A DNA stretch of 64,000 nucleotides, taken from NCBI GenBank assembly GCA_963666935.1, contig OY762936.1:1426001-1490000 (forward strand), read 5' to 3'. Positions 25,317 to 34,796 of the stretch are shown here, piece by piece. Every line of letters starts with the position of its first letter. The stretch's first letter is position 1. This DNA comes from G963666935 sp963666935. Lineage in GTDB: Bacteria; Bacillota; Clostridia; Christensenellales; CAG-138. The notes beneath the pieces are model-generated. The model saw only the letters and a list, made by a program, of their open reading frames with translations, had not been told where the DNA came from and ran no database searches. The position numbers and the translations under genes were made by a program.

Positions 25317-28300
25317 TTGCGACTTACAAAGATTGAAATCAATGGCTTCAAATCCTTTGCGAAAAAAACTGAAATTGAAATTGAAGAGGGCATAACGGCC
25401 ATTATTGGCCCCAACGGATGCGGCAAAAGCAATATTGCGGATGCCGTTCGTTGGGTTTTGGGCGAGCAGAGCGCAAGAGTGCTCCGTGGAACCAAAATGG
25501 AGGATGTGATCTTCAATGGAACGGAAAACAGAAAGGCGCAGTCTTTTTGTGAGGTCACGCTTACCTTTGATAATATGGATGGCCAGCTTCCAACGGAATT
25601 TACCGAGGTGAGCATCACTAGGCGAGTCTATCGCTCGGGCGAAAGCGAATACCTTATCAACCGACGGCCCTGCAGGCTGAAAGATATTCAGGGGCTTTTC
25701 AGGGATACGGGCATCGGGCGGGAGGGCTATTCTGTCATTGGGCAGGGGAAGGTGGAAGAAATCCTTTCCAACAAATCCAGCGACAGGCGCAGCGCTTTCG
25801 AAGAGGCCGCTGGCGTCATGAAATATCGCGTGCGAAAGGAAGAAGCTGAACGCAAACTTGAAAACACGGCAAAGAATTTGGTTCGGCTCAATGATATTTT
25901 AGAAGAACTGGAAAATCAGATCGGTCCGCTGGAAGAGCAAAGCGCCGTGGCGAGGGAATTCCTGCAGCTGCGGGACGAACTGAAGGAAACCGAGGTCAAC
26001 GTATTCCTCTACCAATATGATAGGCTTACGGAGAGGATCAAAACATCCTCCGAAGCGATGGAGCAGTTCGAACGGGAGATCGAAATGTCATCCGGCGTGG
26101 AGGCTGCGCTGCAGTCGGATTGCGCTGCCGGAGAAGAGGAAGAGCGAAAACTTGGCGCCGCCATCGGCGAGGTTCAAAACAGGCTTTTGTCCATGTCGTC
26201 CGGTGTAGAGAGCCGCTCGGGCGAGGCCAAAGTGGTGCAGGAGCGCATGGCGAACCTTGGGAAGGATCGGGAGCGGCTGGAATCGCAGGTTGCCGACAGC
26301 GACAGGCAATGCCAAAGCCTTGAGGAAGAGATTCGCCATTCTTTTGCCGGCATGGAGGGAAATAAAAAGAACTTTGAAGACGCATCCGCTGTGTTGTCTA
26401 TCACTGAAGAGCAGCTGCGTGGATTTGAAAAGGAGATTTCTGAGAAAGAGGAGCAGCTGGAAAATGAAAAGAGCCGGATGATCGAGGCCATGAACCGGCT
26501 TTCGGATGCCAAGAGCCGGATTTCCCGTCTGGAGGCCATAAAATCAACCCTGCTCACCCGTCAGGAGGCCATAGGGGCGGAGCAAAAGGCCATTGAGGCG
26601 GAGGCGGAAAAGCTGAATGCCGAGTATGCGGATGCGAACGTGCAGTTTTTGGCCATTCGTGAGAAGTATGAGGGCGCGAGCGGAAGGCAAAAAGCAGCCA
26701 TAGAAGCGCGCAACGAGCGCAATGCTTTGCTGTTGCAGTGCGCCGAAGAGGTGCGAAAACTCGAACAGCTCATGGAGTCTGGCAAATCCAGAATCAAAGT
26801 TCTGCAGGAAATGAAGCAGGCTTACGAGGGCTATTATTCCAGCGTCCGCAACGTGCTGCGGGATGCCCATCGGGATCCCACTCTTGGGCATAAGCTGGAA
26901 GGCGTGGTGGCGGAGCTGGTACGCGTTCCGCAACAATATGAGGCCGCAATTGAGATGGCAATGGGCTCTGCGCTGCAGAATATCGTTACGCCCACAGAGC
27001 AGGACGCCAAAGAAATCATCGAATACATCAGGCAAAAGCAATACGGCCGTGTGACACTGCTTCCGGTGTCCGCTATGCGCTCGCGTTTGCTGAGTAAAGA
27101 GGAGCTCGGCCTTTGCCGGGTAAAGGGGTTCCTCGGCGTGGCGTCGGATCTTTTGAAATATGATGCACGGTACCGGGGGGTTGTGGAAAATCTGCTGGGT
27201 CGAACCATCGTAGTAGAAAATCTTGACGTGGGCATTGAAATCAACCGACGGGCGCGTTTTGCATTTCGGATCGCCACCCTTCAGGGCGATATCATCAACC
27301 CTGGTGGCTCCATGACCGGCGGCAGCATGCAGAAACGCGAGTTTAGCCTCATCGGCCGGGAGCGGGAAATCGCCGAGCTGGAAGGCAAGCTTGTAAAGGC
27401 GGCGGAGAAGCTAGCGGAAAAACAGAAAGAATCCAAAACACGAAAAATAGAAATCTCTGCCGCAACGGAAGTACTGGAGCAGATTGGCCAGGAGGTCCAT
27501 CAACGGGATATGGAGATGGCCACCCAGCGGGAAAAGCTGGACGTCATCCGCAAATACGTGGAGGAAAATCAGCAAGAGCTTCAAAATTCTAAACTGGAAT
27601 CCAGCCAGATTGTGGACAACATCGAAAACATTGACGAGCAGTGTCGGGCCGCGGATGCCGATCGCTCCAATTGGGAGCAGGGGAATGTGGCCAGTCAGGA
27701 TGATATCCGCAGTTTGCAGGAGGCGCTTATCGCTTTGCGTACACAGAGCGCAATGGTTAACGGCGAGGTCACACAACAGAAGGTGGCGCTCATGGCCCTG
27801 GAAAAAGAGCTGGGTGCTTCACAAAATGAGCACAAGCGTCTGCAGCGGGATCGGGACGCGCTTTTGGTTGCCATTGCCAAAAACAAAAAAGAAATTGAAG
27901 AGAGCGTGCGGCAGTTCGACGCGCTGCGAGCGACACTTTTAGAGCTTGGTTCCCGCATAGACGTGGAGCGCAAAGACGTGGATGATGCCACGGATGAGTT
28001 GCGTGCCATGGAAGAGGAACGGGCAAAATATCTGGTAGCACTGGATGAAATGCGTGGGCGGCGAGAAGCGACTGCTCTTGAATTAAGTGAACTGCGTGAG
28101 CGCAGGCACAAGGCGGAGCTGAGCCTCAACCGTTCCCAGCTGGAGCTGCAGAACATGCAGGATAAGATATGGGACGAATACCAGCTCACCTATGAAAACG
28201 CGCTGCCCATGCGCCGGGAAATTGCCATCACCGCTTCGCACATCAAAGTGGACGAGCTCCGTACGGCCATCAAGGAGTTGGGCGACGTCAACGTGAATTC

Positions 28301-28880
28301 CATCGAGGATTACAGAAACGTCAAAGAGCGGTTTGATTCCCTGCGCGTGCAGTGCGAGGATCTCGAAAAAGCGGAAACGGACCTCAAGGAGCTAATCAGC
28401 GGGCTAGTGGCAACCATGGAGCAGGAGTTCAAGCGCCGGTTTATCCAGATTCAGCAGAATTTTTCGGAAGTATTTTCAGAGTTGTTCAGTGGTGGACGGG
28501 CGGAGCTTGTGCTTTCCGACGCTGGGGATATCCTGAACTGCGATATTGACATCATCGCGCAGCCTCCCGGGAAGAAGCTGCAGCTGCTCTCCCTGCTCTC
28601 CGGCGGGGAGCGAGCGCTTACGGCAATTGCGCTGCTGTTCGCCATGCTCAAGCTGAAGCCCACGGCATTCTGCATACTGGATGAGATTGAGGCGGCGCTG
28701 GATGAGGTGAACGTAACCAGTTTTGCGCAGTATGTCCGCAATTATTCCAAGGATACCCAATTCATCCTCATTACCCACCATAAGGGGAGCATGCAGGTCT
28801 GTGATTCCCTTTACGGCGTGGCTATGGAGGAGCGGGGCGTATCAAAAGTGGTTTCCGCGCGGTTTTCCGATATTGCATAA
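25317..28880 (+). CDS. smc: Chromosome condensation protein SMC
   Basis: SMC is the large ATPase of the condensin complex that organises and segregates the chromosome. The 1187 residues have the N-terminal Walker A IIGPNGCGKSNIADA, two long coiled coils, a hinge (about residues 510-670, LGHKLEGVVAELV to GGSMTGGSMQKREF), and the C-terminal signature LLSGGERALTAIALL with Walker B FCILDEIEAALDE. The start is a TTG (MRLTKIEINGFKSF); the ribosome-binding site is weak. The partners ScpA and ScpB are not in the window. ftsY follows after 12 bases. Confidence 0.98.
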   Translation: MRLTKIEINGFKSFAKKTEIEIEEGITAIIGPNGCGKSNIADAVRWVLGEQSARVLRGTKMEDVIFNGTENRKAQSFCEVTLTFDNMDGQLPTEFTEVSITRRVYRSGESEYLINRRPCRLKDIQGLFRDTGIGREGYSVIGQGKVEEILSNKSSDRRSAFEEAAGVMKYRVRKEEAERKLENTAKNLVRLNDILEELENQIGPLEEQSAVAREFLQLRDELKETEVNVFLYQYDRLTERIKTSSEAMEQFEREIEMSSGVEAALQSDCAAGEEEERKLGAAIGEVQNRLLSMSSGVESRSGEAKVVQERMANLGKDRERLESQVADSDRQCQSLEEEIRHSFAGMEGNKKNFEDASAVLSITEEQLRGFEKEISEKEEQLENEKSRMIEAMNRLSDAKSRISRLEAIKSTLLTRQEAIGAEQKAIEAEAEKLNAEYADANVQFLAIREKYEGASGRQKAAIEARNERNALLLQCAEEVRKLEQLMESGKSRIKVLQEMKQAYEGYYSSVRNVLRDAHRDPTLGHKLEGVVAELVRVPQQYEAAIEMAMGSALQNIVTPTEQDAKEIIEYIRQKQYGRVTLLPVSAMRSRLLSKEELGLCRVKGFLGVASDLLKYDARYRGVVENLLGRTIVVENLDVGIEINRRARFAFRIATLQGDIINPGGSMTGGSMQKREFSLIGREREIAELEGKLVKAAEKLAEKQKESKTRKIEISAATEVLEQIGQEVHQRDMEMATQREKLDVIRKYVEENQQELQNSKLESSQIVDNIENIDEQCRAADADRSNWEQGNVASQDDIRSLQEALIALRTQSAMVNGEVTQQKVALMALEKELGASQNEHKRLQRDRDALLVAIAKNKKEIEESVRQFDALRATLLELGSRIDVERKDVDDATDELRAMEEERAKYLVALDEMRGRREATALELSELRERRHKAELSLNRSQLELQNMQDKIWDEYQLTYENALPMRREIAITASHIKVDELRTAIKELGDVNVNSIEDYRNVKERFDSLRVQCEDLEKAETDLKELISGLVATMEQEFKRRFIQIQQNFSEVFSELFSGGRAELVLSDAGDILNCDIDIIAQPPGKKLQLLSLLSGGERALTAIALLFAMLKLKPTAFCILDEIEAALDEVNVTSFAQYVRNYSKDTQFILITHHKGSMQVCDSLYGVAMEERGVSKVVSARFSDIA

Positions 28881-28892
28881 TGGGAGAAAATA

Positions 28893-29792
28893 ATGTCAGG
28901 TTTTTTTGAGAAACTTAAAAAGGGATTGTCCAGAACCAGCGGAGCTCTGCTCGCTGGGATTTTCGCGGGCGGCGGTATAAACGACGCGTTCTACGAAGAG
29001 TTGGAAGAGGCGCTCATCTCCGCGGACGTGGGCATGGCAACAACCGAAAGGCTACTGGACCGGCTTCGGGATGCGATAGACGAAAATAGAATTAAAGACC
29101 GGGTAGAGGCCAGGGAAAAGCTGGCGAAAATCCTTGCGGACTCCATGCGCCCGGCGGATGCGTTTATCGGTCAACCGCCCGAAAAATCCGTATTACTTAT
29201 CGTTGGTGTTAACGGCGTCGGAAAAACCACGTCCATTGGCAAAATCGCATATTATTATAAGGAACGTGGCTATGACCTTCTGATGGCGGCAGCGGATACC
29301 TTCCGTGCGGCGGCGGCGGAGCAGTTGGCGGTCTGGGCGCAGCGTGCCGGTGTGCAAATCGTAAAGCACGGGGAAGGCGCGGATCCCGCTGCGGTGGTTT
29401 TTGACGCCATCGCTTCCTTTCAGGCAAAGGGGAAAAATCTACTCATCTGCGATACCGCAGGCAGGCTTCACAATAAGAAAAATTTAATGAGCGAGTTGGA
29501 AAAGATGCGGCGCATCATCGCCCGGGAGCTGCCGGAAGTGCGCGCTGAGGTGCTTATGGTGCTGGACGCCACCACGGGGCAAAATGCAATCGCACAGGCG
29601 AAGGCCTTCGGGGACGCGGCCGGAATCACCGGCATCATCCTTACAAAGCTGGACGGTACAGCCAAGGGCGGCGTGGCGCTGGCCGTGAAGGAAGAGCTTG
29701 GCGTACCCGTGCGCTTTGTGGGCGTGGGCGAAGGCATCGACGATTTGCAGCCCTTTGATCCGGATGAATTTGCGCAGGCGCTGCTTGGATAA
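28893..29792 (+). CDS. ftsY: Signal recognition particle receptor FtsY
   Basis: FtsY docks ribosome-SRP complexes at the membrane. The 299-residue protein is a compact form: the acidic A domain is almost absent, and the NG domain starts near residue 1 (FFEKLKKGLSRT). GTPase motifs GVNGVGKTTSIGKIA, DTFRAAAAEQL, DTAGRLHNKKNLM and TKLDGTAKGG are all present. Gram-positive FtsY is commonly this short. It is in the smc operon. Confidence 0.97.
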   Translation: MSGFFEKLKKGLSRTSGALLAGIFAGGGINDAFYEELEEALISADVGMATTERLLDRLRDAIDENRIKDRVEAREKLAKILADSMRPADAFIGQPPEKSVLLIVGVNGVGKTTSIGKIAYYYKERGYDLLMAAADTFRAAAAEQLAVWAQRAGVQIVKHGEGADPAAVVFDAIASFQAKGKNLLICDTAGRLHNKKNLMSELEKMRRIIARELPEVRAEVLMVLDATTGQNAIAQAKAFGDAAGITGIILTKLDGTAKGGVALAVKEELGVPVRFVGVGEGIDDLQPFDPDEFAQALLG

Positions 29793-29823
29793 CGGCGGAA
29801 TATATCTGTCTTTATTTTTTTGC

Positions 29824-29852
29824 TTGACAGAAAGCATATTTTCCGCAATAAT
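29824..29852 (+). promoter_or_regulatory. Sigma-A promoter for ylxM-ffh
   Basis: A consensus TTGACA at 29824-29829, 17-base spacer and AATAAT at 29847-29852. Confidence 0.75.
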
Positions 29853-29895
29853 AGTACGAGTGTAAAGCAAATTACCTTTACAGGGTGGTGATTCG

Positions 29896-30231
29896 GTGGA
29901 AAAACATGTGGAATTAGGCTATCTGCTGGATTGCTATGGAGCGTTACTCACCGAGCGGCAGCGTTCGCTGATTGCTCAATCCGTGAACGAAGACTACTCG
30001 CTTTCGGAAATTGCCGAGCAGGAGGGAATTTCGCGGCAGGGCGTACGGGATTCTATCAAGCGCGGCGAGGATCAGCTCTATGAACTGGAGGAAAAGCTGG
30101 GGATTTTAGCAAGCAGAAGTGCGCTTGTGGCAGGGCTCAATGAGTTGATGGCCGTTGCCGGCAGCGTGCCGGAAGACGAGATAAAGCGCAGGATTTATAG
30201 CCTGCTGGAGATTTGCGAATATGGCGTTTGA
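29896..30231 (+). CDS. ylxM: YlxM/p13-family SRP-associated DNA-binding-like protein
   Basis: The 111-residue protein has a sigma-70 region 4-like helix-turn-helix (YSLSEIAEQEGISRQGVRDSIKR) typical of the YlxM/p13 family, which is encoded before ffh in most Firmicutes and modulates SRP GTPase activity in some. The start is a GTG at 29896 behind an AGGGTGGTG site. Its last 11 bases overlap ffh, so translation is coupled. Confidence 0.92.
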   Translation: MEKHVELGYLLDCYGALLTERQRSLIAQSVNEDYSLSEIAEQEGISRQGVRDSIKRGEDQLYELEEKLGILASRSALVAGLNELMAVAGSVPEDEIKRRIYSLLEICEYGV

Positions 30232-31546
30232 AGGCCTGTCCACAAAACTGCAAACGGTATTTAAAAAGCTTTCCGGCAGAGGAAAGCTTACCGAAAAGGA
30301 CGTCAAAGAGGCAATGCGCGAGGTGAAGCTGGCGCTGCTGGAGGCGGACGTCAACTTTGCGGTGGTCAAAAAGTTTATTAATGTTGTAACTGAGCGGGCG
30401 GTAGGTGCAGGCGTTCTTGAAAGCCTGACGCCGGGCCAGCAGGTCATAAAAATTGTGAATGAAGAGCTCGCCGGCCTCATGGGGGGAACCAACGCCAAGT
30501 TGGAGCTGGGCTCGGCTAATCCTTCAGTGGTGTTGCTGGCTGGCCTGCAGGGCGCAGGTAAAACCACTATGGCGGGCAAGCTGGGTGCATACCTGAAAAA
30601 GAACTTTGGGAAATCCCCGCTGCTGGTGGCATGCGATATTTACCGCCCAGCGGCCATTAAACAGCTTCAGGTCGTGGGAGAAAAGCTGGACCTCCCCGTG
30701 TTTGAGCGGGGCCAGCAGGACCCGGTGGCCACGGCCCGGGAATCCATTGAATATGCGAAGAACCATTTCAACGATCTGGTGATTCTCGATACGGCGGGCC
30801 GGCTGCATATCGATGATGATATGATGGCAGAGATCGCCGCCGTTAAAAGCACTGTAAACCCCGCCGAAGTACTCTTCGTGGTGGACGCCATGACGGGCCA
30901 GGATGCGGTCAATGTTGCAAAGGCATTCAACGAAAAGCTGGAGCTTACCGGCGTGATCATTACCAAGCTGGATGGCGATACCCGGGGCGGCGCGGCGCTT
31001 TCCGTGCGGGAAATTACGGGCAAACCTATCAAGCTCTGCGGAACCGGCGAAAAACTTACGGATATCGAGCCGTTTTATCCTGACAGAATGGCCAGTCGCA
31101 TTCTGGGGATGGGGGACGTGCTTACGCTGATCGAAAAGGCGCAAACGGTCTTCGACGAAAAAAAGGCGGCGGAGCTGGAGTCCCGAATTCGTAAAAACGA
31201 ATTTACGCTGGAAGATTTTGTTGCGCAAATGGAGCAAATGAAAAACATGGGTTCCATGCAGGATATCCTAGGCATGATGCCGGGCATGGGCGGCAAGCTG
31301 AACAACGTGGAAATTGACGAGAAGCAGATGGAACGGACGCTGGCCATCGCCAAGTCCATGACGCCACAGGAGCGGAGAAGGCCGGAAATTTTAAACGCTG
31401 GCCGCAGGCGGCGCATTGCGCAGGGCAGCGGAAACAGTGTACAGGATGTCAACCGCTTGCTCAACCAGTTTGAAGCCTCCAAAAAGCTCATGAAGCAGCT
31501 TACCGGCGGCAAGATGAAAAAGGGGAAGTTTCGCTTCCCGTTTTAA
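30221..31546 (+). CDS. ffh: Signal recognition particle protein Ffh
   Basis: Ffh is the SRP54 GTPase that binds signal sequences with 4.5S/6S-like scRNA. The 441 residues show an NG domain with LAGLQGAGKTTMAGKLG, DIYRPAAIKQL, DTAGRLHIDDD and TKLDGDTRGGAALS, and a Met-rich M domain (QMEQMKNMGSMQDILGMMPG) ending in a basic tail. The SRP RNA gene was not found in the window. It overlaps ylxM. Confidence 0.98.
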   Translation: MAFEGLSTKLQTVFKKLSGRGKLTEKDVKEAMREVKLALLEADVNFAVVKKFINVVTERAVGAGVLESLTPGQQVIKIVNEELAGLMGGTNAKLELGSANPSVVLLAGLQGAGKTTMAGKLGAYLKKNFGKSPLLVACDIYRPAAIKQLQVVGEKLDLPVFERGQQDPVATARESIEYAKNHFNDLVILDTAGRLHIDDDMMAEIAAVKSTVNPAEVLFVVDAMTGQDAVNVAKAFNEKLELTGVIITKLDGDTRGGAALSVREITGKPIKLCGTGEKLTDIEPFYPDRMASRILGMGDVLTLIEKAQTVFDEKKAAELESRIRKNEFTLEDFVAQMEQMKNMGSMQDILGMMPGMGGKLNNVEIDEKQMERTLAIAKSMTPQERRRPEILNAGRRRRIAQGSGNSVQDVNRLLNQFEASKKLMKQLTGGKMKKGKFRFPF

Positions 31547-31607
31547 ATGACGATTACGGCAAACCGTTTTCGAAATATAGAGTTATAATATTTAGGAGGA
31601 TTTTCCA

Positions 31608-31850
31608 ATGTTAAAGATCAGGCTACGCAGAATGGGCGCCAAGAAAGCACCTTTCTATCGTATCATCGTCGCAGATTCCCGCGCTCCCCGCAACGGCGCC
31701 TTTATTGAGGAACTGGGCTATTACAACCCCCTCACGAATCCTGCCGACATTCATGTAGATGGTGAGAAGGCGGCGGAATGGATCAAAAACGGCGCACAAC
31801 CTACCGATACTGTTCGCGCCCTTCTTAAGAAGTCCGGCGCGATTCAGTAA
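31608..31850 (+). CDS. rpsP: 30S ribosomal protein S16
   Basis: S16 of 80 residues: MLKIRLRRMGAKKAPFYRII and the SRAPRNGAFIEELGYYNP segment. AGGAGG precedes the ATG. It is the first gene of the rpsP-khpA segment after ffh. Confidence 0.98.
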   Translation: MLKIRLRRMGAKKAPFYRIIVADSRAPRNGAFIEELGYYNPLTNPADIHVDGEKAAEWIKNGAQPTDTVRALLKKSGAIQ

Positions 31851-31867
31851 TTGTTGGGAGATCAGCC

Positions 31868-32095
31868 ATGGGAGACCTGGTGAAATACATCGCTATGAAC
31901 CTCGTTGACAAGCCGGAAGAAGTCCGGGTTGAAGAAAAGGAAGGCGAGAACTCCACGATTATTGAACTTTACGTTGCCCGTGAGGACATGGGAAAGGTTA
32001 TCGGCAAGCAGGGCCGCATCGCCAAGGCGATCCGTACTGTTGTTAAGGCCGCGTCTGTCAAAGAGAATAAAAAATACATTGTTGAAATTATGTGA
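31868..32095 (+). CDS. khpA: KH-domain RNA-binding protein KhpA
   Basis: KhpA (YlqC) is a small RNA-binding protein that pairs with KhpB/Jag and affects cell division and sRNA biology in Gram-positives. The 75 residues form one KH domain with the GxxG loop in KVIGKQGRIAKAIR. Position between rpsP and rimM is conserved. GGGAG is upstream of the ATG. Confidence 0.95.
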   Translation: MGDLVKYIAMNLVDKPEEVRVEEKEGENSTIIELYVAREDMGKVIGKQGRIAKAIRTVVKAASVKENKKYIVEIM

Positions 32096-32102
32096 TGCAG
32101 TC

Positions 32103-32128
32103 AAAAAAGTGGAAAAATCCACTTTTTT
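32103..32128. terminator. Bidirectional-looking terminator between khpA and rimM
   Basis: AAAAAAGTGGA / TCCACTTTTTT, an 11-bp perfect stem with an AAAA loop. It divides an otherwise continuous operon, so rimM-trmD may depend on read-through. Confidence 0.8.
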
Positions 32129-32146
32129 GCCTTAAAAAGGAAGAGT

Positions 32147-32662
32147 ATGGAATATCTGCGCATTGGCATTATTACGCGCCCCCATGGAGTGCAGGGGGCG
32201 GTAAAGATCGAGCCGCTTACAGCGGACGTCGAACGGTTCCGGGAACTGCGGGACGCTTATCTTGAGCGCAACGGCGCATATGAACCTATCGTTTTATCGG
32301 ACGTGCGGATTCAGCCGGACGCCGTACTTGCATTTCTTTCCTGCGCAGAAGACAGAGCCGAGGCCGAAGCGTTGAAGAACCGCTATCTCTGTGTGGACAG
32401 GGAACACGCCATCAAACTACCGGAGGGGGAATATTTCGTCGTGGATCTCATGGGCTGCAGGGTATTTGATACCGACGGAAGGGACTATGGGATTCTTGCC
32501 GACATATACGAGACGGGTGCAAACGATGTGTACGTGATTCAGGGCGAAAAAAAACTGCAAATTCCGGCCATCAAAAAGCTGTTGAGCGATGTTGACGTGG
32601 CGGAAAAGCGAATCGTGCTGGATGCCGGCGTGCTGGAGGAGGTGGGTTTGTTTGAGGATTGA
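32147..32662 (+). CDS. rimM: Ribosome maturation factor RimM
   Basis: RimM assists 30S head assembly by binding S19. The 171 residues contain the N-terminal RimM barrel (LRIGIITRPHGVQGAVKIEPL) and the C-terminal PRC barrel (GEYFVVDLMGCRVF, KLQIPAIKKLL). An AAAAGGAAG site precedes the ATG. The stop overlaps the trmD start by 11 bases. Confidence 0.96.
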   Translation: MEYLRIGIITRPHGVQGAVKIEPLTADVERFRELRDAYLERNGAYEPIVLSDVRIQPDAVLAFLSCAEDRAEAEALKNRYLCVDREHAIKLPEGEYFVVDLMGCRVFDTDGRDYGILADIYETGANDVYVIQGEKKLQIPAIKKLLSDVDVAEKRIVLDAGVLEEVGLFED

Positions 32663-33380
32663 TATTCTAACGCTTTTTCCGGAGATGTTTCCCGGCGTAT
32701 TGGGCGCCAGCATGCTGGGTCGCGCGGCGGAAAGCGGAATTCTTCAATACCATCTGCACAACATCCGGGATTATTCACAGAGCAAACACATGAATACGGA
32801 CGATTATCCCTTCGGCGGCGGTGCGGGTATGGTGATGATGCCGCAGCCCATCTATTCCTGCTTGGATGCCGTGGATCCGGGTCGGGAGGCGCTGCGAATT
32901 GTATTGACGCCCCGGGGAGAGCCTCTCAGCCCGGCAATGGCGCGTGAGCTGGCGGGGTATGACCGCATCCTTTTGCTCTGCGGCCGATATGAAGGGATCG
33001 ATGAGCGGGCTATGGCCTGCATGGATAGGGAGGTTTCCATCGGCGACTACGTGCTCACCGGGGGAGAACTGCCGGCGATGGTGCTTATTGACTGCTTGAG
33101 CCGGTTTATTCCGGGGGTATTGGGCAGCAGAGAATCCGCCGAGTATGAGTCCTTTTCCGACGGCCTGCTGGAATACCCTCAGTATACCCGGCCTGCCGAA
33201 TTTCAGGGAATAGCTGTGCCGGAGGTGCTGCTCAATGGGAACCATGCCCACATCGCCCGCTGGCGCAGGGAGCAGTCGCTTAAAATCACTTTGCGCGTCC
33301 GGCCGGAGCTGATTGAAACGGCTGCGCTGGACAAAAAAGATCGCAGCTATTTGGAAACACTGAAAAATCAAGATAAATAG
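32652..33380 (+). CDS. trmD: tRNA (guanine37-N1)-methyltransferase TrmD
   Basis: TrmD makes m1G37 in tRNA, which prevents frameshifting. The 242-residue knotted SPOUT enzyme shows RIDILTLFPEMF, LTPRGEPLSPAMARELA, LLCGRYEGIDERA and IGDYVLTGGELPAM. I chose the TTG at 32652: it follows GGAGGAGG and yields the canonical N-terminus, whereas the longer frame from 32589 lies inside rimM. Confidence 0.96.
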   Translation: MRIDILTLFPEMFPGVLGASMLGRAAESGILQYHLHNIRDYSQSKHMNTDDYPFGGGAGMVMMPQPIYSCLDAVDPGREALRIVLTPRGEPLSPAMARELAGYDRILLLCGRYEGIDERAMACMDREVSIGDYVLTGGELPAMVLIDCLSRFIPGVLGSRESAEYESFSDGLLEYPQYTRPAEFQGIAVPEVLLNGNHAHIARWRREQSLKITLRVRPELIETAALDKKDRSYLETLKNQDK

Positions 33381-33392
33381 GCAAAATGTGCC

Positions 33393-33421
33393 TTGCAATT
33401 GCGCGAAACCCATGTTATAAT
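33393..33421 (+). promoter_or_regulatory. Sigma-A promoter for rplS
   Basis: TTGCAA at 33393-33398, 17-base spacer, perfect TATAAT at 33416-33421. It gives a leader of about 65 bases that I could not match confidently to the known L19 leader. Confidence 0.8.
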
Positions 33422-33495
33422 GCAATCCGTGATTACGGGCGGTCCAATACAGGCTTATGAGTTTGCAAGAACGTCTATGAAATGAGGAGAAAAAA

Positions 33496-33849
33496 ATGTC
33501 CAACATCATCAAGGAACTCGAAAAAGAACAGATCCGTACAGACCTGCCCAAGCTGGAGATCGGTGATACCGTGCGCGTATTCGTAAAGGTTATTGAAGGT
33601 ACCCGTGAACGCCTCCAGAATTTTGAAGGGATCGTCATCAAAATGCAGGGCGGCGGACTCCGCAAAACCTTCACTGTGCGTCGCGTATCTTACGGCGTGG
33701 GCGTGGAGCGGACCTTCCCCTACAGCAGCCCCCGCATCGGTCGCATCGAAGTGGTGCGCCACGGCGTAGTCCGCAGGGCGAAGCTGTACTATCTGCGTGA
33801 CCGCGTGGGTAAGGCGGCCAAGGTTGTAGAGCGTATGGGCAAAAAATAA
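33496..33849 (+). CDS. rplS: 50S ribosomal protein L19
   Basis: L19, 117 residues, with LPKLEIGDTVRVFVKVIEG, ERLQNFEGIVIKMQGGGL and the RRAKLYYLRDRVGKAAK end. GAGGAG precedes the ATG. It has its own promoter and a strong terminator. Confidence 0.98.
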   Translation: MSNIIKELEKEQIRTDLPKLEIGDTVRVFVKVIEGTRERLQNFEGIVIKMQGGGLRKTFTVRRVSYGVGVERTFPYSSPRIGRIEVVRHGVVRRAKLYYLRDRVGKAAKVVERMGKK

Positions 33850-33864
33850 TTACATTTTTACCGA

Positions 33865-33910
33865 GTGATACCCCCGTTGCCAATTTACTGTTGGCATGCG
33901 GGGGTTTCTC
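33865..33910 (+). terminator. Terminator after rplS
   Basis: A two-part stem, ACCCCCG/CGGGGGT outside and GCCAA/TTGGC inside, is followed by a short T-rich stretch. Confidence 0.85.
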
Positions 33911-33947
33911 ATATAGAATAGATTTATGAAAATAGGAGGTTAGGCCA

Positions 33948-34796
33948 ATGATCATTCAATGGTATCCGGGGCACATGGCAAAGGCGCGCCGCATGCTGCT
34001 GGAAAATCTGAAGCTGATCGATGTGGTTGTGGAGATCGTCGACGCCCGTGCGCCGGCGGCAACGCGTAACCCGGACTTTGACGACCTCTTTTGTGAAAAG
34101 CAGCGCGTTATCATACTGAACAAAAGCGACCTTGCGTCCCACAGGGAAACGAAGCGATGGATCGAGTTTTATGGCAAAAAAGGAATTTCGGCGGCGGCAT
34201 ATGTGGCCACCAGTACCGCAAAGCGCGGCGCGGCGCTGGAGTTGATCCAGCGGGCGGCCCAAGAGCGGGTGAAGAGGCAACGGGAACGCGGCATTCATAA
34301 GACGGTGCGGGTCATGGTTGTTGGAATCCCCAACGTGGGAAAATCCACGTTTATCAATGGAATTGCGGGCGCGGGACGCGCGCAGGTGGGGGATAGGCCG
34401 GGTGTCACAAAAGCCAAACAGTGGGTGAAGATTACTCCTTATCTGGAACTTATGGATACGCCGGGCCTGCTCTGGCCCAAACTGGAGAATGAAGTGTACG
34501 CCAAGCACTTGGCTTATATCGGTTCCATCAAAGACGACATCATGGACGTGGAGCAGCTGGCAAGTGACTTGCTTTTGGAGCTGATGCAACTTTGTCCGAA
34601 TGAGTTAAAAGCGCGCTACAAGAAGTTGGACGAGAGCCGCAAGCCGGAGGATTTACTTACCGGCGTCTGCGAGAGCCGAGGCTTTATGCTCACCGGCGCA
34701 CGCTGGGATACGGAGCGCGCCGCCCGAATCGTGCTGGACGAATTCCGGGCGAGAAAAATTGCTGCTGTCACGCTGGAAACGGTGGATACTCAATGA
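33948..34796 (+). CDS. rbgA: Ribosome biogenesis GTPase RbgA (YlqF)
   Basis: RbgA is needed for late 50S assembly. The 282 residues are a circularly permuted GTPase, with motif order G4 (ILNKSDLA), G1 (GIPNVGKSTFINGI) and G3 (DTPGLL), after the WYPGHMAKARRM start typical of the family. A C-terminal helical RNA-binding domain follows. AGGAGGT lies upstream. The stop overlaps rnhB by four bases. Confidence 0.96.
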   Translation: MIIQWYPGHMAKARRMLLENLKLIDVVVEIVDARAPAATRNPDFDDLFCEKQRVIILNKSDLASHRETKRWIEFYGKKGISAAAYVATSTAKRGAALELIQRAAQERVKRQRERGIHKTVRVMVVGIPNVGKSTFINGIAGAGRAQVGDRPGVTKAKQWVKITPYLELMDTPGLLWPKLENEVYAKHLAYIGSIKDDIMDVEQLASDLLLELMQLCPNELKARYKKLDESRKPEDLLTGVCESRGFMLTGARWDTERAARIVLDEFRARKIAAVTLETVDTQ

